The position numbers and the translations under genes were made by a program. The notes under the pieces were generated by a model. The model had not been told where the DNA came from and ran no database searches. It was given only the letters and a program-made list of their open reading frames with translations. This document shows, piece after piece, positions 30,802 to 39,990 of a stretch of DNA of 64,000 bases. Position 1 is the first letter of the stretch. Every line of letters starts with the position of its first letter. This stretch comes from Flavobacterium sp. (GTDB taxonomy: Bacteria > Bacteroidota > Bacteroidia > Flavobacteriales > Flavobacteriaceae): positions 16,906 to 80,905 of the forward strand of contig NZ_JAIXRZ010000051.1 in the NCBI RefSeq assembly GCF_027484945.1, written 5' to 3'.

Positions 30802-31839
30802 ATGGAACATCTACTCCGCTTCACGCAAAAGGACCTTTCTAAAATCACCAATCACCGAAGTGGTGAGGTAAAATTTGGCGAAAAAATGCAACTCATTCCA
30901 GAAGGAGAAGATATTACCCAATTTTTAAAAAATTCAAAAGCACAATTTGTTCTTCTCGGAATTCCAGAGGATATTGGAGTGCGCGCTAATAATGGTAGAT
31001 CGGGTGCAGCTACTGCTTGGGAAAGCGCCATAAAAAGTATTGCTAATATTCAGCATAACCGGTTTTGCAAAGGTTCACAAATCATAGTATTGGGAACGTT
31101 GGATACGACTACATTTAATCAAGAAGCCGAGGGTTTGTGTTTTGATAGTACTCCCGACCGAAAAAAATTCAGCGAGATTGTTTCCAAAATCGATCGAGAA
31201 GTTGCCCATATCATCACTACAGTTGTTCAATGCGGAAAAATACCAATAATTATAGGCGGTGGCCACAATAATGCATACGGAAATATCAAAGGATCCGCTT
31301 TGGCATTTGGAAAACCAATTAATGCGATTAACCTAGATGCCCATTCTGATTTTCGAATTATGGAGGGACGGCACAGCGGCAATGGGTTTTCGTATGCATT
31401 TGAAGAAGGCTTTCTTAAGAAATATTTTATTTTTGGTTTACACGAAAGTTACACCTCTAAAAATGTCTTGGACCAACTTAAATCACTCAAGGAAAAAATC
31501 CAATACAACACCTATGATGCCATCAAAGTGAGGGGTGAAAAAGAATTTCGTTTAGAAATGCAAATAGCCTATGATTTTATTAAATCTGATGCCTACGGAA
31601 TTGAAATTGACCTAGATGCACTTCCGCTAGTACCCAGTAGTGCTATGACTCCAAGCGGCTTTTCCGTTGAAGAAGTCCGCCAATTTATTTATTTTTTCGG
31701 GAAACATCAGAATGCTTGTTATTTACATATTTGTGAAGGTGCTCCTGCTCTAGATACCGAAACAAACAACCACATGGTTGGCAAACTTATTGGGTATTTG
31801 ATGACCGATTTTATTAAAGCAAAAAATGGTTTGGATTAA
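30802..31839 (+). CDS. hutG: Ureohydrolase family protein, likely formimidoylglutamase
   Basis: IGGGHNNAYG, INLDAHSDFRIMEGRHSGNGFSYA, GIEIDLDALPLVPSSAMTPSG metal-binding motifs; near hutI. Confidence 0.85.
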   Translation: MEHLLRFTQKDLSKITNHRSGEVKFGEKMQLIPEGEDITQFLKNSKAQFVLLGIPEDIGVRANNGRSGAATAWESAIKSIANIQHNRFCKGSQIIVLGTLDTTTFNQEAEGLCFDSTPDRKKFSEIVSKIDREVAHIITTVVQCGKIPIIIGGGHNNAYGNIKGSALAFGKPINAINLDAHSDFRIMEGRHSGNGFSYAFEEGFLKKYFIFGLHESYTSKNVLDQLKSLKEKIQYNTYDAIKVRGEKEFRLEMQIAYDFIKSDAYGIEIDLDALPLVPSSAMTPSGFSVEEVRQFIYFFGKHQNACYLHICEGAPALDTETNNHMVGKLIGYLMTDFIKAKNGLD

Positions 31840-31847
31840 AAAGCAAT

Positions 31848-31855
31848 TATCTTTG
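31848..31855 (+). promoter_or_regulatory. -7 element TATCTTTG
   Basis: Perfect TAnnTTTG, 34 bp upstream of the DEAD-box ATG. Confidence 0.6.
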
Positions 31856-31889
31856 CATTTCCTTTCAATAGATTGAGGGAAGTTTTCAC

Positions 31890-33149
31890 ATGACATTTAA
31901 CGACTTACAATTACTTCGAAATATTCAACAAGCATTAGCTGAAGAAGGATATGAAGTACCAACACCTATACAACAACAAGCGATCCCGATAATTAAAGAG
32001 GGGATTGATTTGGTTGGATGTGCGCAAACAGGAACCGGAAAGACTGCAGCCTTTGCCATACCAATTATTCATCAAATACATCCTATTGTAGGTTCAGCAA
32101 AAAAACGCAAAAACATTCGTGCCTTAGTCATTACACCCACGCGTGAATTAGCGATTCAAATCCAAGAAAGTTTTGAAACCTATGGACGCTATACCAATAT
32201 TGTATCTACGGTTATTTACGGAGGTGTTAGTCAGGTTCCACAAGTAGACCAACTCAAACGCGGAGTAGATGTACTCATTGCAACGCCAGGTCGTTTGTTG
32301 GATTTACATAAACAAGGACACGTTAATCTGGATCATTTGCATCATTTGGTATTAGATGAAGCCGATTTAATGTTGGATATGGGCTTTATAAACGATGTAA
32401 AAAAAATCATCAAACTTACGCCCACAAACCGTCAAACGTTACTTTTTTCTGCAACCATGCCTCTACCAATTCGCGAATTGGCAGAAACATTTTTAACCCA
32501 ACCCAAATATGTTACCGTAACACCCGTAGCTTCAACTGCCGAAAAAATAAAGCAGTATGTCTACAAAGTCGAAAAAGAAGACAAACGCAAATTATTACTT
32601 CAGATTTTAAATGAATATTCGGGCGCACAAATTTTAATTTTTACGCGCACTAAGCACGGTGCGGATAATGTGGTGAAATTTTTAAAAAAGCAAAACTTTA
32701 CCGCTGAAGCCATACATGGTGATAAATCGCAAGGAGCCCGCCAACGAGCTTTGGATCATTTTAAAAGTAAAGAAATCCAGTTACTAGCCGCGACCGATAT
32801 CGCTGCACGCGGTATTGATATTGAAAGCTTACCCTTTGTGATCAATTTTGACATTCCCAATATTCCCGATACTTATGTGCACCGCATCGGTCGAACCGGA
32901 CGTGCTGGCAATGAGGGATTGGCCATTTCTTTATGCGGCAAGGATGAATGGACCTACTGGCTGGCAATCGAAAAATTAATTCGTTTAAAAATTAAAGTTG
33001 TTGAAAACCATGAATGGGTTTGGAACGAAACAAAAGTAAATACATTACCAATTACGGAAAAAGGTGTACCCCAAAAAAAAGATTTTCGAAACAAGAAAAA
33101 AGGAAATGGAGGAAAGCATTTTTTTGGTAATCGATCGAAGAAAAAGTAA
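31890..33149 (+). CDS. DEAD/DEAH-box RNA helicase, RhlE-like
   Basis: AQTGTGKTAAFAIP, PTRELAIQI, VLDEADLMLDMGF, SATMP, HRIGRTGRAG; basic C-terminal tail. Confidence 0.95.
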   Translation: MTFNDLQLLRNIQQALAEEGYEVPTPIQQQAIPIIKEGIDLVGCAQTGTGKTAAFAIPIIHQIHPIVGSAKKRKNIRALVITPTRELAIQIQESFETYGRYTNIVSTVIYGGVSQVPQVDQLKRGVDVLIATPGRLLDLHKQGHVNLDHLHHLVLDEADLMLDMGFINDVKKIIKLTPTNRQTLLFSATMPLPIRELAETFLTQPKYVTVTPVASTAEKIKQYVYKVEKEDKRKLLLQILNEYSGAQILIFTRTKHGADNVVKFLKKQNFTAEAIHGDKSQGARQRALDHFKSKEIQLLAATDIAARGIDIESLPFVINFDIPNIPDTYVHRIGRTGRAGNEGLAISLCGKDEWTYWLAIEKLIRLKIKVVENHEWVWNETKVNTLPITEKGVPQKKDFRNKKKGNGGKHFFGNRSKKK

Positions 33150-33151
33150 GC

Positions 33152-35329
33152 TTATTGCTCAATTAAATTGCCGATAACTTGAAAAAGCTTAGTAGATTCG
33201 AAAGGTTTAATTATAATATCATTAATCCCTACAGCGAGTGCTTGTTCGGTAATTTCTTGTTTATCAAAAGCCGTTAATGCAATTACCGGAGTTTGTATTC
33301 CTTTTTTTCGAATGAGTTTAGTGGTTTCAAAACCGTTGATAATGGGCATATTGATATCCATTAATACAATATCGTAATGCTCATTTTCAAGCGCATCAAT
33401 TGCAGCATAACCATTATCTAAAACGGTACATTTAAAATGATTGCTTTCCAAGATTTTTTTGGTTACTACTTGATTGATTTTGTTGTCTTCAACTACTAGT
33501 ATTCGATACATTTGATTGGTCGATAAATCAACCTCTATATTATTAATAATTGCGTTCTTTTGACTTTCATCGGCCTCAAAAGAAATGGTAAACGAAAATG
33601 TCGTCCCCTTACCTACTTCACTCTCTAATGTTATCGAACTTCCAAATAATTCAACCAACCGCTGAACAATAGACAAACCCAATCCAGTACCTTGATAATC
33701 CCCTTCTTTACGTTCGATTTGAACAAACTTTTCAAATATTTTTTGTTGGTCCTCTGGAGCAATCCCTACCCCGGTATCGGATACTGAAAAATGAATATAG
33801 TGTTGGGTATCCTCGACATGGTCAAGTGTTGCAGCAACATGTACAACACCATCTTTGGTAAACTTCAAGGCGTTGCTAACCAAATTCATAAAAACTTGAG
33901 ATAATCGCAATTTATCCCCAATTAAAAACTCTGGAATATTCGGATCGATAACCGTAACTAGTTGGTTATTGTTTTTCAGTGCAATAAATTCAAGCGAATC
34001 GGCAATAGTATTGAGCTCATCCGATACATTAAATATCATGCGTTCAAGGGCAATTTTATTTTCTTCAATTTTATTGATTTGCAATAAATCGTTCACTAAT
34101 GAGAGTAAATAACGTGCTGAAAATTTCAATGAATTCAAATGGGGACTATTCGCCAATTCTTTATGTTCGTCCAAAATAATTGTCGCAATCCCAACAACGC
34201 CATATAAGGGTGTTCGCAATTCATGACTGATGGTTGATACAAATTGGCTTTTTAGTCGAGAAGCTTCTTCTGCACGATCTTTAGCAATTTGCAATTCGGC
34301 ATAGGCTTTTTGTAATTCGGCATAGGTTTTTTCTCGAAATAAATTATTTCGGTACAGCGAGAATAATAGCAATAATAGTATAATAAGAATAATTACAAAC
34401 AAAAGCACGATCAATTTGGACTCTTTGAGGTACTTATCTTGTTGGTTTTTTTCTCCTTCTATTTTATCAATTTGACGCTGGTATTCATCGATTTCGATTT
34501 GACTACTGGCTAATTTTACTTTTTTACGCCGTTCTTCGTTATAAATTTTTTCTTTTAAATTTTTATAAAGATTCTCGAAGTATAATGCCTGTTCGGTAGC
34601 GCCATTTTTTTTATAATGATTCGATAAGTCGTTGTAAACATCAATGATATAAACATCAAACAAGTTTCCTTTTTGACTTTTCCCCAAAAGCAATGCTTTT
34701 TTTAAATGCGCTTCAGCTCGGTCATTTTGACCTAATGCGCCGTAATATGTTCCTAGTAACGAATGAAAATGTAACGCGGCTTCTACATCTTTTGAACGCG
34801 TAATATAAGATTGAATGGATTGCACATACGCATAGCCTTCTTTGAATTTTTTCGCTTCAAAAAAAGCGCCAGAAATACTCAATTTTGCATACATTATCTC
34901 TATTGAGTCTTTGATTTTTTCTGCAAATCGAAGTCCTTCTTCGTAGTAAATTATACTCGAATTAAAATCATTTTTACGATACGAATAATAATTACCAAGA
35001 TTATTATTAACCCAAATCAATACCGAATCATTTTGCCCTTTTTGGGCATACACCAAAGCTTTTTTGTAATACTTTAATCCCTTATCGGCACTATAAAACT
35101 CCTCTAAATTTAGCCCAATCAGATTATAGGCTTTTGCCATTAATACATCGCTATTTATTTTGTGAGCTTGGTCTAATGCCTTTTGCGAAAGACGTAACGA
35201 TTTTTCTCCATTCAAATCATAAAATGCCTTTCCAGCTTGATCCAATGTTTTCTCAATAGACCGAACAGAATACTGTGCCAGAGTAAATACAGGCAATAAA
35301 TAAATGACTAAAATAAAATACGTTCGCAA
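33152..35329 (-). CDS. Hybrid sensor histidine kinase: TPR sensor, TM, HisKA, HATPase, REC
   Basis: TPR-like N-terminal repeats, TM (LIVLLFVIILIILLLLLFSLY), SQFVSTISHELRTPLYGVVG, GTGLGLSIVQRLVELFG, RILVVEDNKINQVV...VLMDINMPIINGFE. Confidence 0.93.
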   Translation of the reverse strand: MRTYFILVIYLLPVFTLAQYSVRSIEKTLDQAGKAFYDLNGEKSLRLSQKALDQAHKINSDVLMAKAYNLIGLNLEEFYSADKGLKYYKKALVYAQKGQNDSVLIWVNNNLGNYYSYRKNDFNSSIIYYEEGLRFAEKIKDSIEIMYAKLSISGAFFEAKKFKEGYAYVQSIQSYITRSKDVEAALHFHSLLGTYYGALGQNDRAEAHLKKALLLGKSQKGNLFDVYIIDVYNDLSNHYKKNGATEQALYFENLYKNLKEKIYNEERRKKVKLASSQIEIDEYQRQIDKIEGEKNQQDKYLKESKLIVLLFVIILIILLLLLFSLYRNNLFREKTYAELQKAYAELQIAKDRAEEASRLKSQFVSTISHELRTPLYGVVGIATIILDEHKELANSPHLNSLKFSARYLLSLVNDLLQINKIEENKIALERMIFNVSDELNTIADSLEFIALKNNNQLVTVIDPNIPEFLIGDKLRLSQVFMNLVSNALKFTKDGVVHVAATLDHVEDTQHYIHFSVSDTGVGIAPEDQQKIFEKFVQIERKEGDYQGTGLGLSIVQRLVELFGSSITLESEVGKGTTFSFTISFEADESQKNAIINNIEVDLSTNQMYRILVVEDNKINQVVTKKILESNHFKCTVLDNGYAAIDALENEHYDIVLMDINMPIINGFETTKLIRKKGIQTPVIALTAFDKQEITEQALAVGINDIIIKPFESTKLFQVIGNLIEQ

Positions 35330-35348
35330 AAGAAATAAGTACTAAAAA

Positions 35349-35376
35349 AAGAGTCCCAATTTACATCAGGACTCTT
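35349..35376 (-). terminator. Intrinsic terminator downstream of ettA
   Basis: AAGAGTCC...GGACTCTT stem; minus-strand reading ends in a T-tract. Confidence 0.7.
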
Positions 35377-35385
35377 CAAAGGTAT

Positions 35386-37080
35386 TTAATTTCTAATTAA
35401 CTTTTTATATTTAATTCGGGTAGGCGTAATTTCGTTACCTAATCGTTTTCTACGGTTTTCCTCGTATTCTGAGAAACCACCTTCAAAGAAATAAACCTGA
35501 GAATCGCCTTCAAAAGCTAATATATGTGTACATACACGGTCTAAAAACCATCGGTCGTGGGAAATGATTACTGCACAACCCGCAAAATTTTCCAAACCTT
35601 CTTCTAAGGCGCGTAGTGTATTGATATCCAAGTCATTTGTAGGCTCATCCAACAACAAAACGTTACCCTCTTCTTTTAAGGTCATTGCTAAATGCAAACG
35701 GTTACGTTCACCTCCTGATAATGTATTGACTTTTTTATTTTGATCACTACCTCCAAAATTAAATCGCGACAAATAAGCTCTTGAATTGACTTGACGTCCG
35801 CCCATCATAATTAATTCTTGGCCGTCACAAAAGTTTTCCCAAATCGATTTATTGGGATCGATATTGGAATGCGTTTGATCAACATAAGCAATTTTAACGG
35901 TTTCACCAATCGAAAATTCGCCACCATCGGGCAGTTGCTCGTTCATTATCATTTTGAAAATTGTCGATTTCCCAGCACCATTAGGACCGATAATCCCCAC
36001 AATTCCTGCTTGAGGTAGGGTGAAATTCAAATCTTCATACAATATTTTATCCCCAAAGGCTTTAGCCACATGATTGGCATTGATTACATTGGTTCCCAAA
36101 CGCGGACCATTGGGAATATAGATTTCCAATTTTTCTTCCAAAGCCTTTTGGTCTTCATTCAATAACTTATCGTAGTTCTGCAAACGTGCTTTCTGTTTGG
36201 TTTGTCGTCCTTTTGCACCTTGTCGTACCCAATCCAACTCACGTTCGAGTGTTTTGCGACGCTTCGATGCTACTTTTTCCTCTTGATCTAATCGTTTTCC
36301 TTTTTGGTCCAACCAAGAAGAATAATTCCCTTTCCACGGAATACCTTCGCCCCGATCTAATTCAAGAATCCAACCCGCTACGTTATCTAAGAAATATCGG
36401 TCGTGTGTTACCGCAATTACGGTGCCCGCATAGTTTTGTAAATGTTGCTCCAACCATAATACCGACTCGGCATCTAAGTGGTTGGTGGGCTCATCCAATA
36501 ACAAAACATCGGGTTGTTGCAACAACAAGCGGCAAAGTGCTACACGACGTTTTTCTCCACCAGACAAAACACTAATTGGGGTATCTGCCTCAGGTGTACG
36601 CAGGGCATCCATCGCAATTTCTAGTTTGGTATCCAATTCCCAAGCCCCTACTGCATCGATTTTGTCTTGTAATTCGGCTTGACGGTCCATGAGTTTTTGC
36701 ATTTTATCAGCATCCTCATAAACTTCAGGCAACCCAAACATATCGTTAATTTTATTGAATTCATCCAATACCGCTACAATTTCTGCAACACCTTCACGAA
36801 CAACTTCTATTACCGTTTTGGTTTCATCCAATTGGGGCTCTTGCTCTAAATATCCTACGGTATACCCTGGTGCAAAAACCACATCTCCTTGGTAATTTTT
36901 TTCAACTCCAGCAATGATTTTCAATAAGGTCGACTTACCCGAACCGTTAAGACCAAGAATACCAATTTTAGCTCCATAAAAAAAGCTTAGGTAGATATCT
37001 TTTAAAACTTGTTTATTAGTACTCGAATAAACTTTATTTACACGAGACATCGAAAAGATGACTTTCTTATCGTCTGACAT
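35386..37080 (-). CDS. ettA: ABC-F protein, energy-dependent translational throttle EttA
   Basis: Two Walker A (LGLNGSGKSTLLK, IGPNGAGKSTIFK), two signature motifs (LSGGEKRR, LSGGERNR), no TM; about 560 aa. Confidence 0.94.
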   Translation of the reverse strand: MSDDKKVIFSMSRVNKVYSSTNKQVLKDIYLSFFYGAKIGILGLNGSGKSTLLKIIAGVEKNYQGDVVFAPGYTVGYLEQEPQLDETKTVIEVVREGVAEIVAVLDEFNKINDMFGLPEVYEDADKMQKLMDRQAELQDKIDAVGAWELDTKLEIAMDALRTPEADTPISVLSGGEKRRVALCRLLLQQPDVLLLDEPTNHLDAESVLWLEQHLQNYAGTVIAVTHDRYFLDNVAGWILELDRGEGIPWKGNYSSWLDQKGKRLDQEEKVASKRRKTLERELDWVRQGAKGRQTKQKARLQNYDKLLNEDQKALEEKLEIYIPNGPRLGTNVINANHVAKAFGDKILYEDLNFTLPQAGIVGIIGPNGAGKSTIFKMIMNEQLPDGGEFSIGETVKIAYVDQTHSNIDPNKSIWENFCDGQELIMMGGRQVNSRAYLSRFNFGGSDQNKKVNTLSGGERNRLHLAMTLKEEGNVLLLDEPTNDLDINTLRALEEGLENFAGCAVIISHDRWFLDRVCTHILAFEGDSQVYFFEGGFSEYEENRRKRLGNEITPTRIKYKKLIRN

Positions 37081-37153
37081 AGGGTTGATGATTTAATATT
37101 AATAAGAAACGGAATACATATAACTGAATAGTTAAAAGAATACCCTCTAACTT

Positions 37154-37181
37154 AAAATTTATAATTTAAAATTCAAAATTT
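37154..37181. repeat. AT-rich heptamer tandem repeat (AWAATTY, 4 units)
   Basis: AAAATTT ATAATTT AAAATTC AAAATTT followed by an A-tract. Confidence 0.7.
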
Positions 37182-37194
37182 AAAAAAAAGCACA

Positions 37195-37371
37195 CTACAC
37201 TCTTCCCTTAAGCGAGCTAAACACCCAGGCGTTGGCTAAAAAACCAACACCAACAGCTGCAAATCCCCAACCGGCAACTTCGTTGTAGCGGAAGGCTCCC
37301 AACCCAATTAACAATAATCCCATTACAATCATTATTGTGGTGGCCCAAGCCAATACTGTATTTTTATTCAT
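37195..37371 (-). CDS. Small membrane protein (58 aa), CAL67264-family-like, not in supplied ORF track
   Basis: Translated by eye: MNKNTVLAWATTIMIVMGLLLIGLGAFRYNEVAGWGFAAVGVGFLANAWVFSSLKGRV*; two TM helices; immediately upstream of ettA. Confidence 0.8.
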   Translation of the reverse strand: MNKNTVLAWATTIMIVMGLLLIGLGAFRYNEVAGWGFAAVGVGFLANAWVFSSLKGRV

Positions 37372-37418
37372 TGCTATTGTTTAGAGTTGTTTGATTTCGA
37401 ATGCAAATATCGATAAAA

Positions 37419-38423
37419 TCAATTAAAAATAGTCACCAAAAGTTCTTTCAGTAAATCACCATGTGTCAAATTACTTGCGCCAACACCTTTACTTTTAGAA
37501 TCTATATCCCTTATTTTGGCCACTACAGCCGCAACTTTTTTCATAGGGAAATTACGTGCCGCCAATTCGTAATCTTTCACATAAAAAGGACTTACGCGTA
37601 ATACTTTAGATACATTCCCTTGGCTTTTGTCCTTTAAACCATGGTACTGCAACAATTGGGTGAAAAATGCAAACACCATCGAGGTCGTTACTACAAGTGG
37701 GTTTTCTTTCGGATTTTGTGTAAAATAATGTGCAATTCGATAAGCCTTTAACTGATTGCGTTCGCCAATAGCCGCGCGTAATTCGAAATTATTATAATCT
37801 TTACTAAATCCAATATTGACTTCAATATCTTTTGGGGTAACTGTATGTCCTTTCGGAAAAATAATTTTCAGTTTCTCCAATTCATTACTAATGCGACTTA
37901 AATCGTTGCCTAAAAACTCGACTAAAATGGCTGCAGCCTTAGGTTCTATTGCCAATCCTTTTCCTTGAATAACTCGGGTAATCCATGTTGCCACCTGATT
38001 CTCATAGAGTTTTTTACTTTCAAAAACTAATCCGTTTTTTTCGAGCAACTTGGTTACTTTTTTACGCTTATCCAGGGTTTTGTATTTATAGGCCAACACC
38101 AAAACCGTAGAGGCTTGAGGATTATCTGCATAGGTCTCCAACTTATCAATAGTGCGCGACAATTCTTGTGCTTCACGAACAATGACAACTTGCCGTTCGG
38201 CCATCATCGGATAGCGCTTTGCATGTGCAATCACTTCTTCAACAGTAGTGTCGCGGCCATAAATGACCATTTGGTTAAACCCTTTTTCATCATCAGACAA
38301 CAAATTCTCTTCAATATATGCCGTAATAATATCAATATAATACGTCTCCTCCCCCATTAAAAAATAAATGGGTTGAATAATTCCCGACTTGATATCGTTG
38401 ATGATTTTGACTGCTTGATCCAT
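37419..38423 (-). CDS. holA: DNA polymerase III subunit delta
   Basis: MDQAVKIINDIKSGIIQPIYFLMGEETYYIDIITAYIEENLL and AVVAKIRDIDSKSKGVG; start at the internal Met (ORF track 38435). Confidence 0.92.
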   Translation of the reverse strand: MDQAVKIINDIKSGIIQPIYFLMGEETYYIDIITAYIEENLLSDDEKGFNQMVIYGRDTTVEEVIAHAKRYPMMAERQVVIVREAQELSRTIDKLETYADNPQASTVLVLAYKYKTLDKRKKVTKLLEKNGLVFESKKLYENQVATWITRVIQGKGLAIEPKAAAILVEFLGNDLSRISNELEKLKIIFPKGHTVTPKDIEVNIGFSKDYNNFELRAAIGERNQLKAYRIAHYFTQNPKENPLVVTTSMVFAFFTQLLQYHGLKDKSQGNVSKVLRVSPFYVKDYELAARNFPMKKVAAVVAKIRDIDSKSKGVGASNLTHGDLLKELLVTIFN

Positions 38424-38458
38424 ATTGTATTCCAAATTGGAAGCTGTTAAAAAATAAC

Positions 38459-38466
38459 TATTTTTG
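38459..38466 (+). promoter_or_regulatory. -7 element TATTTTTG directly abutting a start codon
   Basis: Perfect TAnnTTTG only 4 bp before the ATG at 38471. Confidence 0.45.
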
Positions 38467-38470
38467 CATC

Positions 38471-38920
38471 ATGCAAGAACTTAATTTTCCACGGTTTTCC
38501 TTCCGCTTCAAAAATAGTGAAAATAAAACGGCTATTTTCGATGAAATACGGAAAAAATTTGTGGTCCTAACTCCCGAAGAGTGGGTTCGACAACATACGG
38601 TTAAATTCTTGACTGAAACCAAAAAAGCCTCCAAATCATTTTTAAATATTGAAAAAGCAATTCAACAAAACGGATTAACTAAACGCTATGATATTGTGGT
38701 GTTTCAAAGGGACGGTGGCATCAAACTTTTAGTAGAATGCAAAGCCCCTGAAGTCAAAATCACTCAAGCCGTTTTTGATCAAATTGCACGCTACAATCTC
38801 GAACTCAAGGCCGATTATTTAATGGTTACCAATGGATTGCAACATTATTTTTGTCAGATGGATTTTAATCAAAAAACCTATCGATTTCTAACCGATTTAC
38901 CCGAACTAAAAACGCTATAA
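38471..38920 (+). CDS. Stand-alone HsdR N-terminal-like nuclease-fold domain protein
   Basis: RKKFVVLTPEEWVRQHTVKFL, KRYDIVVFQRDGGIKLLVECKAPEVKIT (D...ExK nuclease-like core). Confidence 0.88.
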   Translation: MQELNFPRFSFRFKNSENKTAIFDEIRKKFVVLTPEEWVRQHTVKFLTETKKASKSFLNIEKAIQQNGLTKRYDIVVFQRDGGIKLLVECKAPEVKITQAVFDQIARYNLELKADYLMVTNGLQHYFCQMDFNQKTYRFLTDLPELKTL

Positions 38921-38924
38921 ACCT

Positions 38925-39914
38925 TTGAAAAAAATTGCCGTCGTAATACTCAATTGGAATGGAAAGAAGTTGTTGGAGCAATTTTTACCCTCAATAGTTG
39001 CCCATTCTGATGCAGCACAAATTTATCTAGCCGATAATGCGTCAACCGATGATTCGATAGTCTTTGTTCAAACGCAATATCCCCAAATAAAATTAATACA
39101 AAACAAAGGGAATTATGGATTTGCAAAAGGGTATAACGAAGCTTTAAAACAGGTTGAAGAGCCAATTTATGCATTGGTTAATTCAGATATTGAGGTTACA
39201 GAAAATTGGTTACAACCGTTTATGTCCCATTTTGAAAATCATCCTAACACAGCCATTGCTCAACCCAAATTAATGGATTTCAAAAACAAATCCTATTTTG
39301 AATATGCAGGAGCCGCCGGTGGATTTATAGATCAGTACGGATTTCCGTATTGCCGTGGACGCGTATTTGAAACGCTTGAGCGGGATTATGGACAATACAA
39401 TACGCCTGAAAAAATATTTTGGGCTACTGGCGCTTGTTTTTTTATTCGAAAGGAAGTGTTTTGGGAAGTGGGGGGACTCGATCCTGATTTTTTTGCACAT
39501 CAGGAAGAAATCGATCTGTGCTGGCGGGTTTTTAATAAAAATTACGATTGCTATTATTTACCCGATGCTACGGTTTTTCATGTAGGTGGTGCAACCCTTA
39601 AAACGGGCACTCCTCAAAAAACATTCCTTAATTTTCGGAATTCGCTTTTCATGTTATTAAAAAATTTACCCAAGCACCAATTAATTCCGTTACTTTTGAT
39701 TCGCTTATGTATTGACGGAATAGCAGGTATCCATTTTTTTGTCAAGGGAGATTTCAAGCATACCTTAGCCATTCTAAAGGCTCACTTTTCGTTTTATGCG
39801 CAAATAGGGCCTACCCTTCGTAAACGAAATACCGCACAGCGAAACGATTATTATCAAGTAAAAAGTATTGTGTGGAACTATTTTGTTCGTAAAAAAATAT
39901 ATTTTAAGCACTAA
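38925..39914 (+). CDS. Glycosyltransferase family 2
   Basis: AVVILNWNGKKLLEQFLPS, YLADNASTDDSI, LVNSDIEVTENWLQP, HQEEIDLCWR. Confidence 0.94.
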   Translation: MKKIAVVILNWNGKKLLEQFLPSIVAHSDAAQIYLADNASTDDSIVFVQTQYPQIKLIQNKGNYGFAKGYNEALKQVEEPIYALVNSDIEVTENWLQPFMSHFENHPNTAIAQPKLMDFKNKSYFEYAGAAGGFIDQYGFPYCRGRVFETLERDYGQYNTPEKIFWATGACFFIRKEVFWEVGGLDPDFFAHQEEIDLCWRVFNKNYDCYYLPDATVFHVGGATLKTGTPQKTFLNFRNSLFMLLKNLPKHQLIPLLLIRLCIDGIAGIHFFVKGDFKHTLAILKAHFSFYAQIGPTLRKRNTAQRNDYYQVKSIVWNYFVRKKIYFKH

Positions 39915-39961
39915 TTAACAATTCTTAACCTTTTTAAAGGTATTTACATTTTAACATATTG

Positions 39962-39969
39962 TATTTTTG
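39962..39969 (+). promoter_or_regulatory. -7 element TATTTTTG for the OmpA-family gene
   Basis: Perfect TAnnTTTG, 21 bp upstream of the ATG at 39991. Confidence 0.6.
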
Positions 39970-39990
39970 TAGCATTATTTAGTGAAAATC

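Noticed and set aside
36186-36682. Plus-strand ORFs antisense to ettA (and similar shadows over uvrD, pheT, lon, recG)
   Set aside because: Located entirely inside well-supported genes on the other strand; composition is that of reverse-complement translations.
38471-38920. Type I restriction-modification system
   Set aside because: Only the HsdR N-terminal domain is present; no helicase, HsdM or HsdS nearby.
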